From contig CACNDI010000002.1 of assembly GCA_902619165.1 (NCBI GenBank), positions 154,523 through 218,522 on the forward strand: a stretch of 64,000 nt of DNA. Reading direction: 5' to 3'. The notes beneath the pieces are model-generated. The model was not told where the DNA came from. It ran no database searches and saw only the letters and a program-made list of their open reading frames with translations. A program made the position numbers and the translations under genes. Source of the DNA: an uncultured Alphaproteobacteria bacterium (GTDB lineage: Bacteria; Pseudomonadota; Alphaproteobacteria; Rhodobacterales; Rhodobacteraceae). Within the stretch, counting starts at the first letter, position 1; each line of letters begins with the position of its first letter. Shown here in pieces: positions 17,443 through 25,899 of this stretch.

Positions 17443-18157
17443 CGACTTCTTCTTCATAAAGTTTTTGAGAGTCTTCATCAATCTTGGTCTTGATATAGTT
17501 CAAAAAATGTTCTCCTTTTTTAGAATAATTTATCTTCTCTATAAAGTTTATCGATGCATTCGAATTTTCTTTAAACTCGCCGCTTTTTGACCACGCGATG
17601 CCCGCATTAGTTGAGACTAAATATAGAGGACGATTGAGACTAGAGAATAAGACCAAAACTCCCTTTTTATATTCTGCTTTTTGTCCAGGTATGGTTCTTG
17701 TGCCTTCGGGATAAATTACTAACTGACCCGATTGATTTCGAGCCTCCTTTGTAATAACTTGTTTTAAAGCATGCCAACTTCTTGACTTATCGTTTCTTTT
17801 AACATTTACACATCCAATTTTTCTTGCATAGGTAGAAAGAATTGGAACCCAAGATAGTTCAGATTTCATTATAAATTTTGGCTCAGGTAAGACGTTCAAC
17901 AAAATCAAAACATCTAAAAAAGACTGGTGTTTTGAGCACACTATTGAAGCTTTATTATCTGGCACCATGCCTTTTACCAAAATTTCTATATTATAAACTT
18001 TTTTTAGTATCCAAAAAACTACTCGACAGTATAATCTGATCACCTTTAAAGCATTTTCTTTAGAGGTGCTGGCATAAGGTAGTAGAAATACTCCCATCAC
18101 TCCCAGAAGAGTATAAATAATCAATCCAGTGCTGATGTCCTTTAGTTTACCTTTCAT
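17432..18157 (-). CDS. plsC: 1-acyl-sn-glycerol-3-phosphate acyltransferase
   Basis: The 241-residue protein has an N-terminal membrane anchor (residues about 9-30), the acyltransferase catalytic box HQSFLD (His-X4-Asp), the [11 protein letters not shown] segment, and [10 protein letters not shown], which together define the PlsC family. It acylates lysophosphatidic acid to phosphatidic acid at the inner membrane. It is transcribed alone on the minus strand, divergent from the zinc-ribbon gene across 98 bases. Confidence 0.9.
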   Translation of the reverse strand: MKGKLKDISTGLIIYTLLGVMGVFLLPYASTSKENALKVIRLYCRVVFWILKKVYNIEILVKGMVPDNKASIVCSKHQSFLDVLILLNVLPEPKFIMKSELSWVPILSTYARKIGCVNVKRNDKSRSWHALKQVITKEARNQSGQLVIYPEGTRTIPGQKAEYKKGVLVLFSSLNRPLYLVSTNAGIAWSKSGEFKENSNASINFIEKINYSKKGEHFLNYIKTKIDEDSQKLYEEEVVRG

Positions 18158-18255
18158 TTATTGAACTTTCTTACCAATAATTCAGAATTTTATTTCAAAA
18201 TTTAAACTTTCACTTTATTATCACAGACTGTTGACAAGAGAAAATAATTTAATTT

Positions 18256-19008
18256 ATGCACGTTTTCTGCCCTGATTGTAATGCTGAATACAAAGTAAAC
18301 GAGAGATCGTCTCTTACTAAGACGGTTAAGTTTGTTTGTATTGAATGTGGGAGCTCCTGGGTCGACAAGTTTGAAAAGCTTGAACAAACAAAAAGTCTAG
18401 CAACTAACTCAATGGTATCTGAAAGTGATGGTGTAGTTGAGAACACAAACACAGAGGCGGGGAAAATGGAACTGAACTCTTTAGCTCTTGAGGAAGTTCA
18501 GAATAGTTTTGGTAATCTTACAAATAGAATTGACTCAAAAAATGATACCGAGACTCACCATATTTTCCAATTTGAGACAAGTGAGGAAAGTAACGAGCTT
18601 GAGGAAGAGGGCCCTTCAAAAACATTTCCAAAAATTAGAAGTAACCAAGAGAGCCCTGCTAACGAGGAAATTGAAGATAGAGATGTCAAGGAAATAGAGA
18701 TTGAGAGAAGACTCAAAGAGTCATCTGAACTTTTAAAGAAGGCTAAGCAACCAAATCTCGAAAATAAAGAGACGTTGCCGAAAGAAAATAGGCCAAAGAG
18801 GCGAAAATTATTAGTAACTTTATCAATCGTAATAATAATTAGTTTTTTTACCTATAACCTAACTACTTTGTTTCTAGAGGATATACTTAGAGAAGTACCG
18901 TTCGCGCCTGAGATTTTGTCACAAATAAGCCTTTATACTGCCATTTTCAAAGATATAATTTTAATAACTATTGAGAAGATACTAGATTTCATTCCCAATT
19001 TGGCATAG
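18256..19008 (+). CDS. MJ0042-type zinc-ribbon single-pass membrane protein
   Basis: The 250-residue protein opens with a four-cysteine zinc ribbon (FCPDCNAEYKV...VCIECGSSW, residues 4-36) of the MJ0042/zinc_ribbon family. A long acidic, Glu-rich low-complexity middle (about 45-175) follows, then a basic patch (RPKRRK) and one transmembrane helix at about residues 180-205, and a short hydrophobic tail. Alphaproteobacteria often have one such gene; its role is not established. The layout suggests a cytoplasmic ribbon on a flexible linker tethered to the inner membrane. Its end overlaps the end of lysA by 20 bases. Confidence 0.6.
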   Translation: MHVFCPDCNAEYKVNERSSLTKTVKFVCIECGSSWVDKFEKLEQTKSLATNSMVSESDGVVENTNTEAGKMELNSLALEEVQNSFGNLTNRIDSKNDTETHHIFQFETSEESNELEEEGPSKTFPKIRSNQESPANEEIEDRDVKEIEIERRLKESSELLKKAKQPNLENKETLPKENRPKRRKLLVTLSIVIIISFFTYNLTTLFLEDILREVPFAPEILSQISLYTAIFKDIILITIEKILDFIPNLA

Positions 19009-20251
19009 TTTCCCTGTCAAATATTTCTTCATAAGTTGGTCTAGATCTAACGAGTTCATAACGTTTATTATAAACCATAATCTCCGGAACTAGTGGTCTT
19101 GTATTGTACTCGGAGGACAGAACTGCCCCATATGCGCCGACATCCAAAAAAGCTAGAAAGTCTCCTGTTTCTGCTCCTTCTACAAGATAATTTTTTAGAA
19201 AAGTATCAGTTGATTCACAGACAGGTCCTACCACGTCAAAGATTCCGGTCTTTCCGCTCTTTTTTTTATATAAGGGTATTAACTTGTGTGTCGCACCATA
19301 TAAGGCAGTTCGAGAAAAGTCATTCATACCTGCATCAGTAATAAGAAAATTTTTGTTTTGAGATGTCTTCTTATAAAGAACCTTAGTTACTAGAATACCA
19401 CAATTCCCGACTATATATCTGCCTGGCTCAAAAATAATTCTACAATTTAAATGTCCTAATATCTTTTTCACTAGGGCACTATATTCTTGTAGGTCAGGTT
19501 CTAAATCCTCATCTGTATATTTGATGCCCAAGCCACCACCAATATCGATATTTTCTAAATGAATGTTAATATTTTTAAGCTCGTTAATTAGCTTTGCTAA
19601 GTGTTCAAATGTTTGGCGAAATGCATTTAAGTTACTTATCTGGCTCCCTATGTGTACATCAATGCCCACAATCTTTATTTTTTCAAGTTTGTTTGCATAC
19701 TGGTATACCTCTTTGGCCTTGTCAATCGGAATGCCAAATTTATTATCAGCTTTACCAGTTGAAATATTTTCATGTGTGCCTGCGTCTATGTCTGGATTAA
19801 CTCTAAAAGCGATTGGTGCCTGTTTATTGAGACTAACCGCTATTTTATTGATCGACTCCAATTCAGACACACTTTCAATATTAAACTGTAACAGAGAAGA
19901 TTTAAGTGCTTCAGCAATTTCAAAATCCTGTTTTCCTACTCCAGAAAATACAATTCTCTTTTGGTCGATACCTGCTTTTAATGCCCGATGGTATTCTCCA
20001 AGTGAAACAACATCAGCGCCACCTCGAAGTTTGGCAATAGTTTCTAAAACCGAGAGGTTTGAATTAGCTTTGACTGAGTAACAAATTATACTATCCAATC
20101 CTTTTAACGATCTCGTAAACCGATCAAAGTTATCCTTTATACTTGTACGTGAATAAACATAGAATGGGGTTCTCAAATTGCTTGTTATCTCGCTTACAGC
20201 TACATCTTCTACGAAAAGCTGATCCAGTTTGTAAGAAATATGCTTATTCAT
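18989..20251 (-). CDS. lysA: Diaminopimelate decarboxylase
   Basis: A fold-type III PLP enzyme. The PLP lysine lies in CYSVKANSNL, the phosphate-binding loop is IDIGGGLGIKY, and the C-terminal catalytic cysteine is in VGPVCESTDTF. It decarboxylates meso-diaminopimelate to lysine. The frame extends eight codons upstream, but I prefer the Met at 20251 (MNKHISYKL): there the start overlaps the stop of lptM by eight bases, as at other coupled junctions here. It completes the DAP branch whose dapD and dapE are at 43-45 kb. Confidence 0.94.
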   Translation of the reverse strand: MNKHISYKLDQLFVEDVAVSEITSNLRTPFYVYSRTSIKDNFDRFTRSLKGLDSIICYSVKANSNLSVLETIAKLRGGADVVSLGEYHRALKAGIDQKRIVFSGVGKQDFEIAEALKSSLLQFNIESVSELESINKIAVSLNKQAPIAFRVNPDIDAGTHENISTGKADNKFGIPIDKAKEVYQYANKLEKIKIVGIDVHIGSQISNLNAFRQTFEHLAKLINELKNINIHLENIDIGGGLGIKYTDEDLEPDLQEYSALVKKILGHLNCRIIFEPGRYIVGNCGILVTKVLYKKTSQNKNFLITDAGMNDFSRTALYGATHKLIPLYKKKSGKTGIFDVVGPVCESTDTFLKNYLVEGAETGDFLAFLDVGAYGAVLSSEYNTRPLVPEIMVYNKRYELVRSRPTYEEIFDRETMPNWE

Positions 20252-20360
20252 CTTTAATAAGTTTGGTTTTTTCATTCAAAAATGGTGGTGATTTGACACC
20301 ACAGCCGGAAACGTTAAGGCAAAATACTATTATTACAGGATAAAACATCCACTTACACAT
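20244..20360 (-). CDS. lptM: LptM-like small lipoprotein (YifL family)
   Basis: A 38-residue reading frame starting at ATG 20360 and ending at TAA 20244-20246. It encodes a short signal peptide (KWMFYPVIIVFCLNV), a lipobox VSGC with the lipidated Cys at residue 20, then GVKSPPFLNE. The CGxKxPP core matches the small lipoprotein LptM (YifL), which in E. coli assists maturation of the LPS translocon LptD. The gene for this family commonly sits immediately before lysA, as here. It overlaps argH by eight bases and lysA by eight. Lipobox, motif, overlaps and position make it real despite its size. Confidence 0.8.
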   Translation of the reverse strand: MCKWMFYPVIIVFCLNVSGCGVKSPPFLNEKTKLIKDE

Positions 20361-21750
20361 TTAATTTTCTCTTCCAAAATCTAATTTGTCTTTTTATTTC
20401 CCTAGATGCTGTTCCACCGAAACTATTTCTCGACTCAATAGAGTTTTCAGGAGATAGAATTTTAAAAACATTTTTGTTTATCTTTGGATTGACCTTTTTA
20501 AGATCATCTAAGCTCAATTCACTAAGTTTGATATTTTTTTCAGAAGCAACTTTCACAAATTTTCCAGTCAACGCATGCGCCTCTCTAAATGGCATGCCTA
20601 AATCTCTAACAAACCAATCTGCCAAATCAGTTGCGGTAGAAAACCCTTTTGATGCTGCATCATACATATTTGTTTTCTTAACTTTCATATTTTCTATGAG
20701 TTCCTGAGTTATTTTTATTACAAGTATTAGAGTATCAAAAGTATCAAAAACGGTCTCTTTATCCTCTTGCATGTCTTTAGCATAAGCTAAAGGTAGACCT
20801 TTCATAACTGTTAAAAGAGATAGTAGTGCCGCGTTCACTCGACCGGTCTTAGCACGAATAAGTTCCGCGGCATCAGGATTTTTCTTCTGTGGCATTATTG
20901 AAGAGCCCGTGACTAGAGAATCAGGTAGCGAAATAAAGTCAAACTCTATCGATCCCCAAAGAATAAGCTCTTCTGCTAATCTACTAAAGTGTACCATGGT
21001 AATGGCTGCGTCAGATAAAAATTCTAAAACAAAGTCCCTGTCGGAAACTGCATCCATACTATTTCTCATTGGAGTACTAAAACCAAGCGTTTTAGCTGTA
21101 TAAAACCTATCAATCGGGAAAGAAGTTCCAGCTAAAGCAGCAGCTCCCAGAGGACATTCATTCGATCTCTCTTTAGTTTGCTTAAATCTTTCTAAATCTC
21201 TCCCGAACATTTCTAAATAGGCAAGTAAGTGATGACTGAATCTTACGGGTTGGGCAACTTGCAGATGAGTGTAACCTGGGAAAATTATTTTTATATTTTG
21301 CTCCGCTTTTTTTAGGATAGTCATCTGGAGTCTCGATAGTTCGAACTCTATCTCTTCAATAGCTTTTCGTATCCACAGTCGAAAGTCAGTAACGACTTGA
21401 TCATTTCTTGACCTTGCAGTGTGTATATGACCGGCCTCTGAGCCTATAATTTCTCCTAACCTCGATTCGATATTCATATGAATGTCTTCTAGCAAGTTGT
21501 CAAAAACGAAATCACCGTCTTTTAACTCCTTCTCTATTTTTTTTAATCCGCTCAATATCTTTTTTTTTGTTTGTTTAGTTATGATATTCATTTTAGCAAG
21601 CATCTCAACATGGGCTTGCGAACCTAAAATGTCCTCAAAAGCCAGTCGTTTATCAATATCTATTGAAGAGTTTATTTTCGTAAGAAGATCAGTAGACTTC
21701 TCAGAAAACCTCCCTCCCCACATTTCATTTGATTTTTTCTTATTAGACAT
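20353..21750 (-). CDS. argH: Argininosuccinate lyase
   Basis: The 465-residue protein begins MSNKKKSNEMWGGRFSEKS at 21750; the frame stays open for another 179 codons upstream, but that stretch runs antisense through the thioredoxin-like gene and has no ArgH similarity. Family motifs: HMNIESRLG, HTARSRNDQV, GYTHLQVAQPVRF, and the catalytic serine loop GSSIMPQKKNPD. It splits argininosuccinate into arginine and fumarate; argG, the preceding enzyme, is at 39 kb. Confidence 0.95.
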   Translation of the reverse strand: MSNKKKSNEMWGGRFSEKSTDLLTKINSSIDIDKRLAFEDILGSQAHVEMLAKMNIITKQTKKKILSGLKKIEKELKDGDFVFDNLLEDIHMNIESRLGEIIGSEAGHIHTARSRNDQVVTDFRLWIRKAIEEIEFELSRLQMTILKKAEQNIKIIFPGYTHLQVAQPVRFSHHLLAYLEMFGRDLERFKQTKERSNECPLGAAALAGTSFPIDRFYTAKTLGFSTPMRNSMDAVSDRDFVLEFLSDAAITMVHFSRLAEELILWGSIEFDFISLPDSLVTGSSIMPQKKNPDAAELIRAKTGRVNAALLSLLTVMKGLPLAYAKDMQEDKETVFDTFDTLILVIKITQELIENMKVKKTNMYDAASKGFSTATDLADWFVRDLGMPFREAHALTGKFVKVASEKNIKLSELSLDDLKKVNPKINKNVFKILSPENSIESRNSFGGTASREIKRQIRFWKRKLNV

Positions 21751-21787
21751 TTTAAACTCCACCACTACATCATAGATCATGTATACG

Positions 21788-22354
21788 ATGTCAATGCTAA
21801 AACTAGGGCCTTTAATACTTATCGTAAATCTTTTTTTTTCAGTTTCAGCTATTGCTGAGAGTAAATATGCTGAAAAAACTAGAGATATCATAAAGGGAGA
21901 CCTTAGAAAATTTATTTTCTCAGAAAAGACGGAGGTGCTACCAAAACCCCTTATCTTGGATGCCAGTGAAAATATGGTTGAGATTGGGTACGACGAAGAT
22001 ATTTTGATAATAAACTTCTGGGCTACTTGGTGCGCACCATGTAAAAAAGAGATGCCGTCACTTAACAGTCTTGCCCAAAATATGATATATGAAGATATCC
22101 AAATAATAACCATAGCATCAGGAAGAAACTCGAAGGAAGCTATTGATGGTTTTTTTGATGATAATAACTTAGTTAACCTCAAAAAATATCGAGACCCAAG
22201 AGGAAGAATTGCGGTGAAATATGGTGTTACTGCGCTTCCGACAACAGTTGTGATTAATCCTTCGGGTATAGAAATTGGCCGCATCATAGGAGATATAGAT
22301 TGGGATACAGCAGATGTTCGCTCATTTTTGAAAAAGTTGTTAGAAACGAAATGA
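21788..22354 (+). CDS. TlpA-like periplasmic thiol:disulfide oxidoreductase
   Basis: A thioredoxin-fold protein with an N-terminal hydrophobic signal sequence (LGPLILIVNLFFSVSAIA, cleavage plausible after AIA) and the redox motif FWATWCAPCKKEMPSL; the cis-proline is in VTALPTTVV. TlpA/ResA-type proteins reduce periplasmic thiols, often for cytochrome c or copper-site maturation. The frame opens at 21779; I favour the Met at 21788. It is divergent from argH, an arrangement seen in other Alphaproteobacteria. The partner donor (CcdA or DsbD) is not in the window. Confidence 0.85.
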   Translation: MSMLKLGPLILIVNLFFSVSAIAESKYAEKTRDIIKGDLRKFIFSEKTEVLPKPLILDASENMVEIGYDEDILIINFWATWCAPCKKEMPSLNSLAQNMIYEDIQIITIASGRNSKEAIDGFFDDNNLVNLKKYRDPRGRIAVKYGVTALPTTVVINPSGIEIGRIIGDIDWDTADVRSFLKKLLETK

Positions 22355-22496
22355 CACTTTCAATTGATTTTAATAACAGTAAATTTGCTCATTTAGCGTA
22401 AAAACTTATTAGATAAAGGGTGTTTGTATTGACTAATAAAACATTTAAATTTAAACGAATTAAACTTATGGAATTCACATTAATGGGAGCTTTAAT

Positions 22497-23216
22497 ATGA
22501 GAGTCGCGCTCGTAACCGGTGGTACTAGAGGAATAGGTGCCGCCATTTCGATCAAACTTAAAGAATCTGGTTACAAGGTTGCAGCAATTTATGCGGGTAA
22601 CGATGAGGTAGCCACCAAATTTTCTAAAGAATATAAGATAGCTGTATTTAAATGGTCTATCGCTAATTATGAAGAATGTGTTGCCGGAATAAAAAGTGTT
22701 GAAGATGAACTAGGGGAAATAGATATTCTGATCAATAACGCAGGTATTACCAGGGATGGTATGTTCCATAAAATGTCACAAGAACAGTGGCGCGATGTAA
22801 TCAATGTTAATCTTAACGGTCTCTTTAACATGACCCACCCTCTTTGGGATAAAATGAGAGAAAGAGGATTTGGAAGGATTGTAAATATTTCTTCGATAAA
22901 CGGACAGAAGGGACAATTAGGACAAGCAAATTATTCCGCAGCAAAGGCTGGAGAACTCGGTTTCACAAAATCACTGGCCCTTGAAGGAGCGAGGAAAGGA
23001 ATTACTGTAAATGCGATATGCCCGGGATATATAAACACAGATATGGTCAAAGCGATGAGTGAAAAAGCTATTGAAGCAACTGAAAGTCAAATCCCTGTAG
23101 GGCACTTGGGAGAACCTGACGATATTGCTCGTTGTGTAAAGTTTCTTGTTGCTGACGAATCTAATTTTATTACAGGATCTACAATTTCAGCTAATGGTGG
23201 ACACTATTTAATTTAA
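22497..23216 (+). CDS. phaB: Acetoacetyl-CoA reductase
   Basis: A 239-residue short-chain dehydrogenase with the NADPH loop TGGTRGIGAA, NNAGITRDGMFHKM, the catalytic Ser in NISSINGQKGQLGQANYSAAKAG (Tyr-X3-Lys), and CPGYINTDMV. The KMSQEQW...NGLFN pattern and the QKGQLGQ loop are typical of PhaB/PhbB rather than FabG. It makes (R)-3-hydroxybutyryl-CoA, the entry to polyhydroxybutyrate and to the ethylmalonyl-CoA pathway. GGGAG precedes the ATG; the 142-base upstream gap must hold its promoter. No PHB synthase gene is present here. Confidence 0.88.
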   Translation: MRVALVTGGTRGIGAAISIKLKESGYKVAAIYAGNDEVATKFSKEYKIAVFKWSIANYEECVAGIKSVEDELGEIDILINNAGITRDGMFHKMSQEQWRDVINVNLNGLFNMTHPLWDKMRERGFGRIVNISSINGQKGQLGQANYSAAKAGELGFTKSLALEGARKGITVNAICPGYINTDMVKAMSEKAIEATESQIPVGHLGEPDDIARCVKFLVADESNFITGSTISANGGHYLI

Positions 23217-23966
23217 TTGGAGAGGATGGCCATATCGAAGGATTTTTTTAAACTCGTCTTCATAAACCACCTTACCTGATATACCGTCCCTTCGATGTAC
23301 TATTTTTGGAGCTAACAATTTGAAGGCAGCACCACTAGTTTTAGTTGCTTGAACGATCACCGTTTTCGGACTGGTATCTTTAAAGGAACTTATTGGCTGA
23401 ACGGTTACTTGACCAAAGTAACCGTCTAAGCATTTGATTATATCAGGAAGCCTCTCCACTCTTTGAATAACCGTAATTTTACCGTTTGGTTTACACCTAT
23501 TCTTTGCCACTGAAATCCATGCAGATAGCGGCATACTTTCAACTCTAGCCTGATGAGAACTTAATATATGAGACTCCTTAACTGAATTTTGTTTAAAATA
23601 TGGAGGGTTCATGAAAACATGATCAAATGATACAGATTTCAACTCTCTAATCGTGTTTGCTATGTTAATATTGCAAATCTTAGCTTTAAACATATTTAGA
23701 TCGATGTTTCGTTTACAAAGGTCTGCTGCTCCTTTATCCATTTCAACCCCAAAGACTTCTAGCCCACGAACTCTATACAATAGGCAGCACAACGCTACTC
23801 CATTTCCACAACCTAACTCTAATACTTTTTGACCACTTTCTGCGGCAACTGATGCGGCTACTAAAACGGAGTCCATATTCCCTCTATAGCCCTCAGTAAA
23901 TTGGAGTATTTCTAATTTGTTGCCCAAAAACTTATTTTTTGTTAATTCTTTATCACTATAATTCAT
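23208..23966 (-). CDS. trmN6: tRNA1(Val) adenine(37)-N6-methyltransferase-like protein
   Basis: A 252-residue SAM-dependent methyltransferase with motif I VLELGCGNGVAL and the N6-adenine signature FMNPPYF. The leading QFTEGYRGNMDSVLVAA matches the TrmN6/YfiC-type COG4123 family, which methylates A37 in tRNA-Val. The exact RNA target is inferred from the family. Its end overlaps that of phaB by nine bases; it is divergent from the polyprenyl synthase gene. Confidence 0.83.
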   Translation of the reverse strand: MNYSDKELTKNKFLGNKLEILQFTEGYRGNMDSVLVAASVAAESGQKVLELGCGNGVALCCLLYRVRGLEVFGVEMDKGAADLCKRNIDLNMFKAKICNINIANTIRELKSVSFDHVFMNPPYFKQNSVKESHILSSHQARVESMPLSAWISVAKNRCKPNGKITVIQRVERLPDIIKCLDGYFGQVTVQPISSFKDTSPKTVIVQATKTSGAAFKLLAPKIVHRRDGISGKVVYEDEFKKILRYGHPLQLN

Positions 23967-24055
23967 AAAAAATTTTTATAATTTATCTTTTCAATTGCCA
24001 ATAGTTTTTATAAATACACATTCGATTAGTTACAACACCAACCGGAAAATATAAT

Positions 24056-25039
24056 TTGACAACCTCTATATCAAAACTGTCTGATTTACTGTCTGAAAAA
24101 GTTAGAATAACAAACCAGGTGATTGAGAAAAATCTTAGCTCAAAAGAGACTACAATTATTGGGGATATTGCTTCTCATCTAATTAATTCTGGTGGCAAGA
24201 GAATTCGACCACTGTTAACTTTGACTGTCGCCAAACTTTTTGACTATCAGGGAGACAAGGACACCCTTTTAGCAGCTGCTATTGAATACATACATTCTGC
24301 TACTCTACTCCACGATGACGTCATTGATCGTAGTGAAAAAAGAAGAGGTTTAAAGACAGCAAATATAATCTGGACAAACAAGTATTCTGTTTTGGTAGGA
24401 GATTATCTATTTTCAAGGGCATTTCAGCTCATGGTTAGAACTGAGTCTTTGAGAATAATGAAAACTTTGTCAGACGCCTCTTCTGTTATTTCACAGGGCG
24501 AAATTCTACAAGTTGGCATTGAAAAAAAGCTTGATGCATCAAAAGAAGATTACTTAAAAGTAATTAAAGGTAAGACATCAGCCCTTTTTTCAGCGGCATG
24601 TCAGGCAGGAGCAGAAATAACCAATGCACGCGACTCCCATGTAGACGCTCTTCAGGAGTATGGGGAATGTATTGGAACCAGTTTTCAACTCATAGATGAT
24701 CTCTTAGATTACTCGGGTAATGAGAGTAAAACGGGGAAAAATAAAGGAAATGATTTCTTCGAAAAAAAAATTACGCTGCCAATAATTCATGCATACGAAA
24801 GGTCTTCTAAAGCTGAAAAAAAATTTATAAAAGAGCTTTTTCAAAAGCCTTTACCAAATCATAGTGATCTTACTGATCTTCTGGAAATATTGGAAAGCAG
24901 CAAATCTCTACTTTATACAAAAAAACAGGCTTTAATATGGACTGAAAGATCCATAAACGCTATGCAGATAATAGAGGACTCAGAAATTAAGACGTTAATG
25001 ATAGAGCTTGCTGAAGAAATTTTGGATAGAGTATCTTAA
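24056..25039 (+). CDS. ispB: All-trans polyprenyl diphosphate synthase
   Basis: The 327-residue prenyltransferase has both aspartate-rich motifs, LLHDDVIDRS near residue 83 and LIDDLLDYSG near 215, with GGKRIRPLL upstream. The length and motif I pattern fit the octaprenyl/decaprenyl class that supplies the ubiquinone tail. Chain length cannot be read with certainty. The start codon appears to be TTG at 24056, as no ATG or GTG fits. The stop forms a shared TTAA with that of ispE. Confidence 0.9.
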   Translation: MTTSISKLSDLLSEKVRITNQVIEKNLSSKETTIIGDIASHLINSGGKRIRPLLTLTVAKLFDYQGDKDTLLAAAIEYIHSATLLHDDVIDRSEKRRGLKTANIIWTNKYSVLVGDYLFSRAFQLMVRTESLRIMKTLSDASSVISQGEILQVGIEKKLDASKEDYLKVIKGKTSALFSAACQAGAEITNARDSHVDALQEYGECIGTSFQLIDDLLDYSGNESKTGKNKGNDFFEKKITLPIIHAYERSSKAEKKFIKELFQKPLPNHSDLTDLLEILESSKSLLYTKKQALIWTERSINAMQIIEDSEIKTLMIELAEEILDRVS

Positions 25040-25893
25040 TTTATTTTAGAAAATTTAATCCACCATTTATCACTTTTTTTGCTGATATAAGTTACCGCTT
25101 TTTTTGCAATATCTTGATTTCTGTAAAGACCAAAACAAGTAGATCCTGACCCGGACATTCTAGAAAGCAAAACATCCTCGGTTTCCTCTATGGTAGCGAG
25201 TACCTTGTTGATTTTTGGATGTTTTTTGATCGCGATAGTTTGAAGGTCATTTCTCTGCCTCTTAAGATAGTCTACAAATTTATCCGTGCTACTTAAATCT
25301 ATAAAGGACTCTAATGGTTGATTATGTTTTTCAGTCACCTCTTCAAATATACTGCCTGTAGATACGAATATGTTTGGGTTTACTAATACAACCCATAAAT
25401 GAATTTCTGACATATCTAAAGGTCGAACAATCTCCCCAATTCCTCCCACTCTAGATGCTACACTTAATACACAAGCTGGAATGTCTGCTCCAATTTTTGA
25501 TAACACCTTATAAGAGGGCATTAGGTGCTTGCTATTATTTGTTATAAATCTTATTACAGCTGCAGCGTCTGCTGAGCCACCACCCAGACCAGCACCTATT
25601 GGCAAATTTTTTTCAAGATTAATAGAAAAACGATCTGTGAGTCCATTTCCAAATAATTTTAATGCTTGGATTATTGAGTTTTCTTGAACATTTATTGACC
25701 CAGAAAATTCTCCTGTCAACGTTACCACATTTTTCAATGAACGTTTAAAAAATAGCCTGTCAAATACATCTGTGAAAACAACTATGCTATCAAGAGCATG
25801 GTAACCATCTGCCTGAATTCCTGTAACATGAAGAGCAAGATTAATCTTGGCGCATCCCTTTTCTTCATTAGTAATAACTTTCACCAATCCCAA
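25036..25893 (-). CDS. ispE: 4-diphosphocytidyl-2-C-methyl-D-erythritol kinase
   Basis: The 285-residue GHMP kinase starts with AKINLALHVTGIQADGYH, the IspE signature, and has the ATP loop LPIGAGLGGGSADAAA and a C-terminal SRMSGSGSTCFGL. It phosphorylates CDP-ME in the MEP isoprenoid pathway. It follows the TPR gene by six bases, so etfQO-TPR-ispE are probably one transcript. Confidence 0.94.
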   Translation of the reverse strand: MGLVKVITNEEKGCAKINLALHVTGIQADGYHALDSIVVFTDVFDRLFFKRSLKNVVTLTGEFSGSINVQENSIIQALKLFGNGLTDRFSINLEKNLPIGAGLGGGSADAAAVIRFITNNSKHLMPSYKVLSKIGADIPACVLSVASRVGGIGEIVRPLDMSEIHLWVVLVNPNIFVSTGSIFEEVTEKHNQPLESFIDLSSTDKFVDYLKRQRNDLQTIAIKKHPKINKVLATIEETEDVLLSRMSGSGSTCFGLYRNQDIAKKAVTYISKKSDKWWIKFSKIN

Positions 25894-25899
25894 TCTTCT

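Noticed and set aside
19563..20081. 172-codon frame on the plus strand opposite lysA
   Set aside because: Cys/Leu/Ser-rich shadow of lysA codons without any family motif; same for the long frames opposite pyk (34841-35356) and groEL (60233-60829).
21751..22287. 179-codon upstream extension of the argH frame
   Set aside because: It lies antisense to the thioredoxin-like gene, has no ArgH similarity, and the Met at 21750 gives the standard argininosuccinate lyase start.
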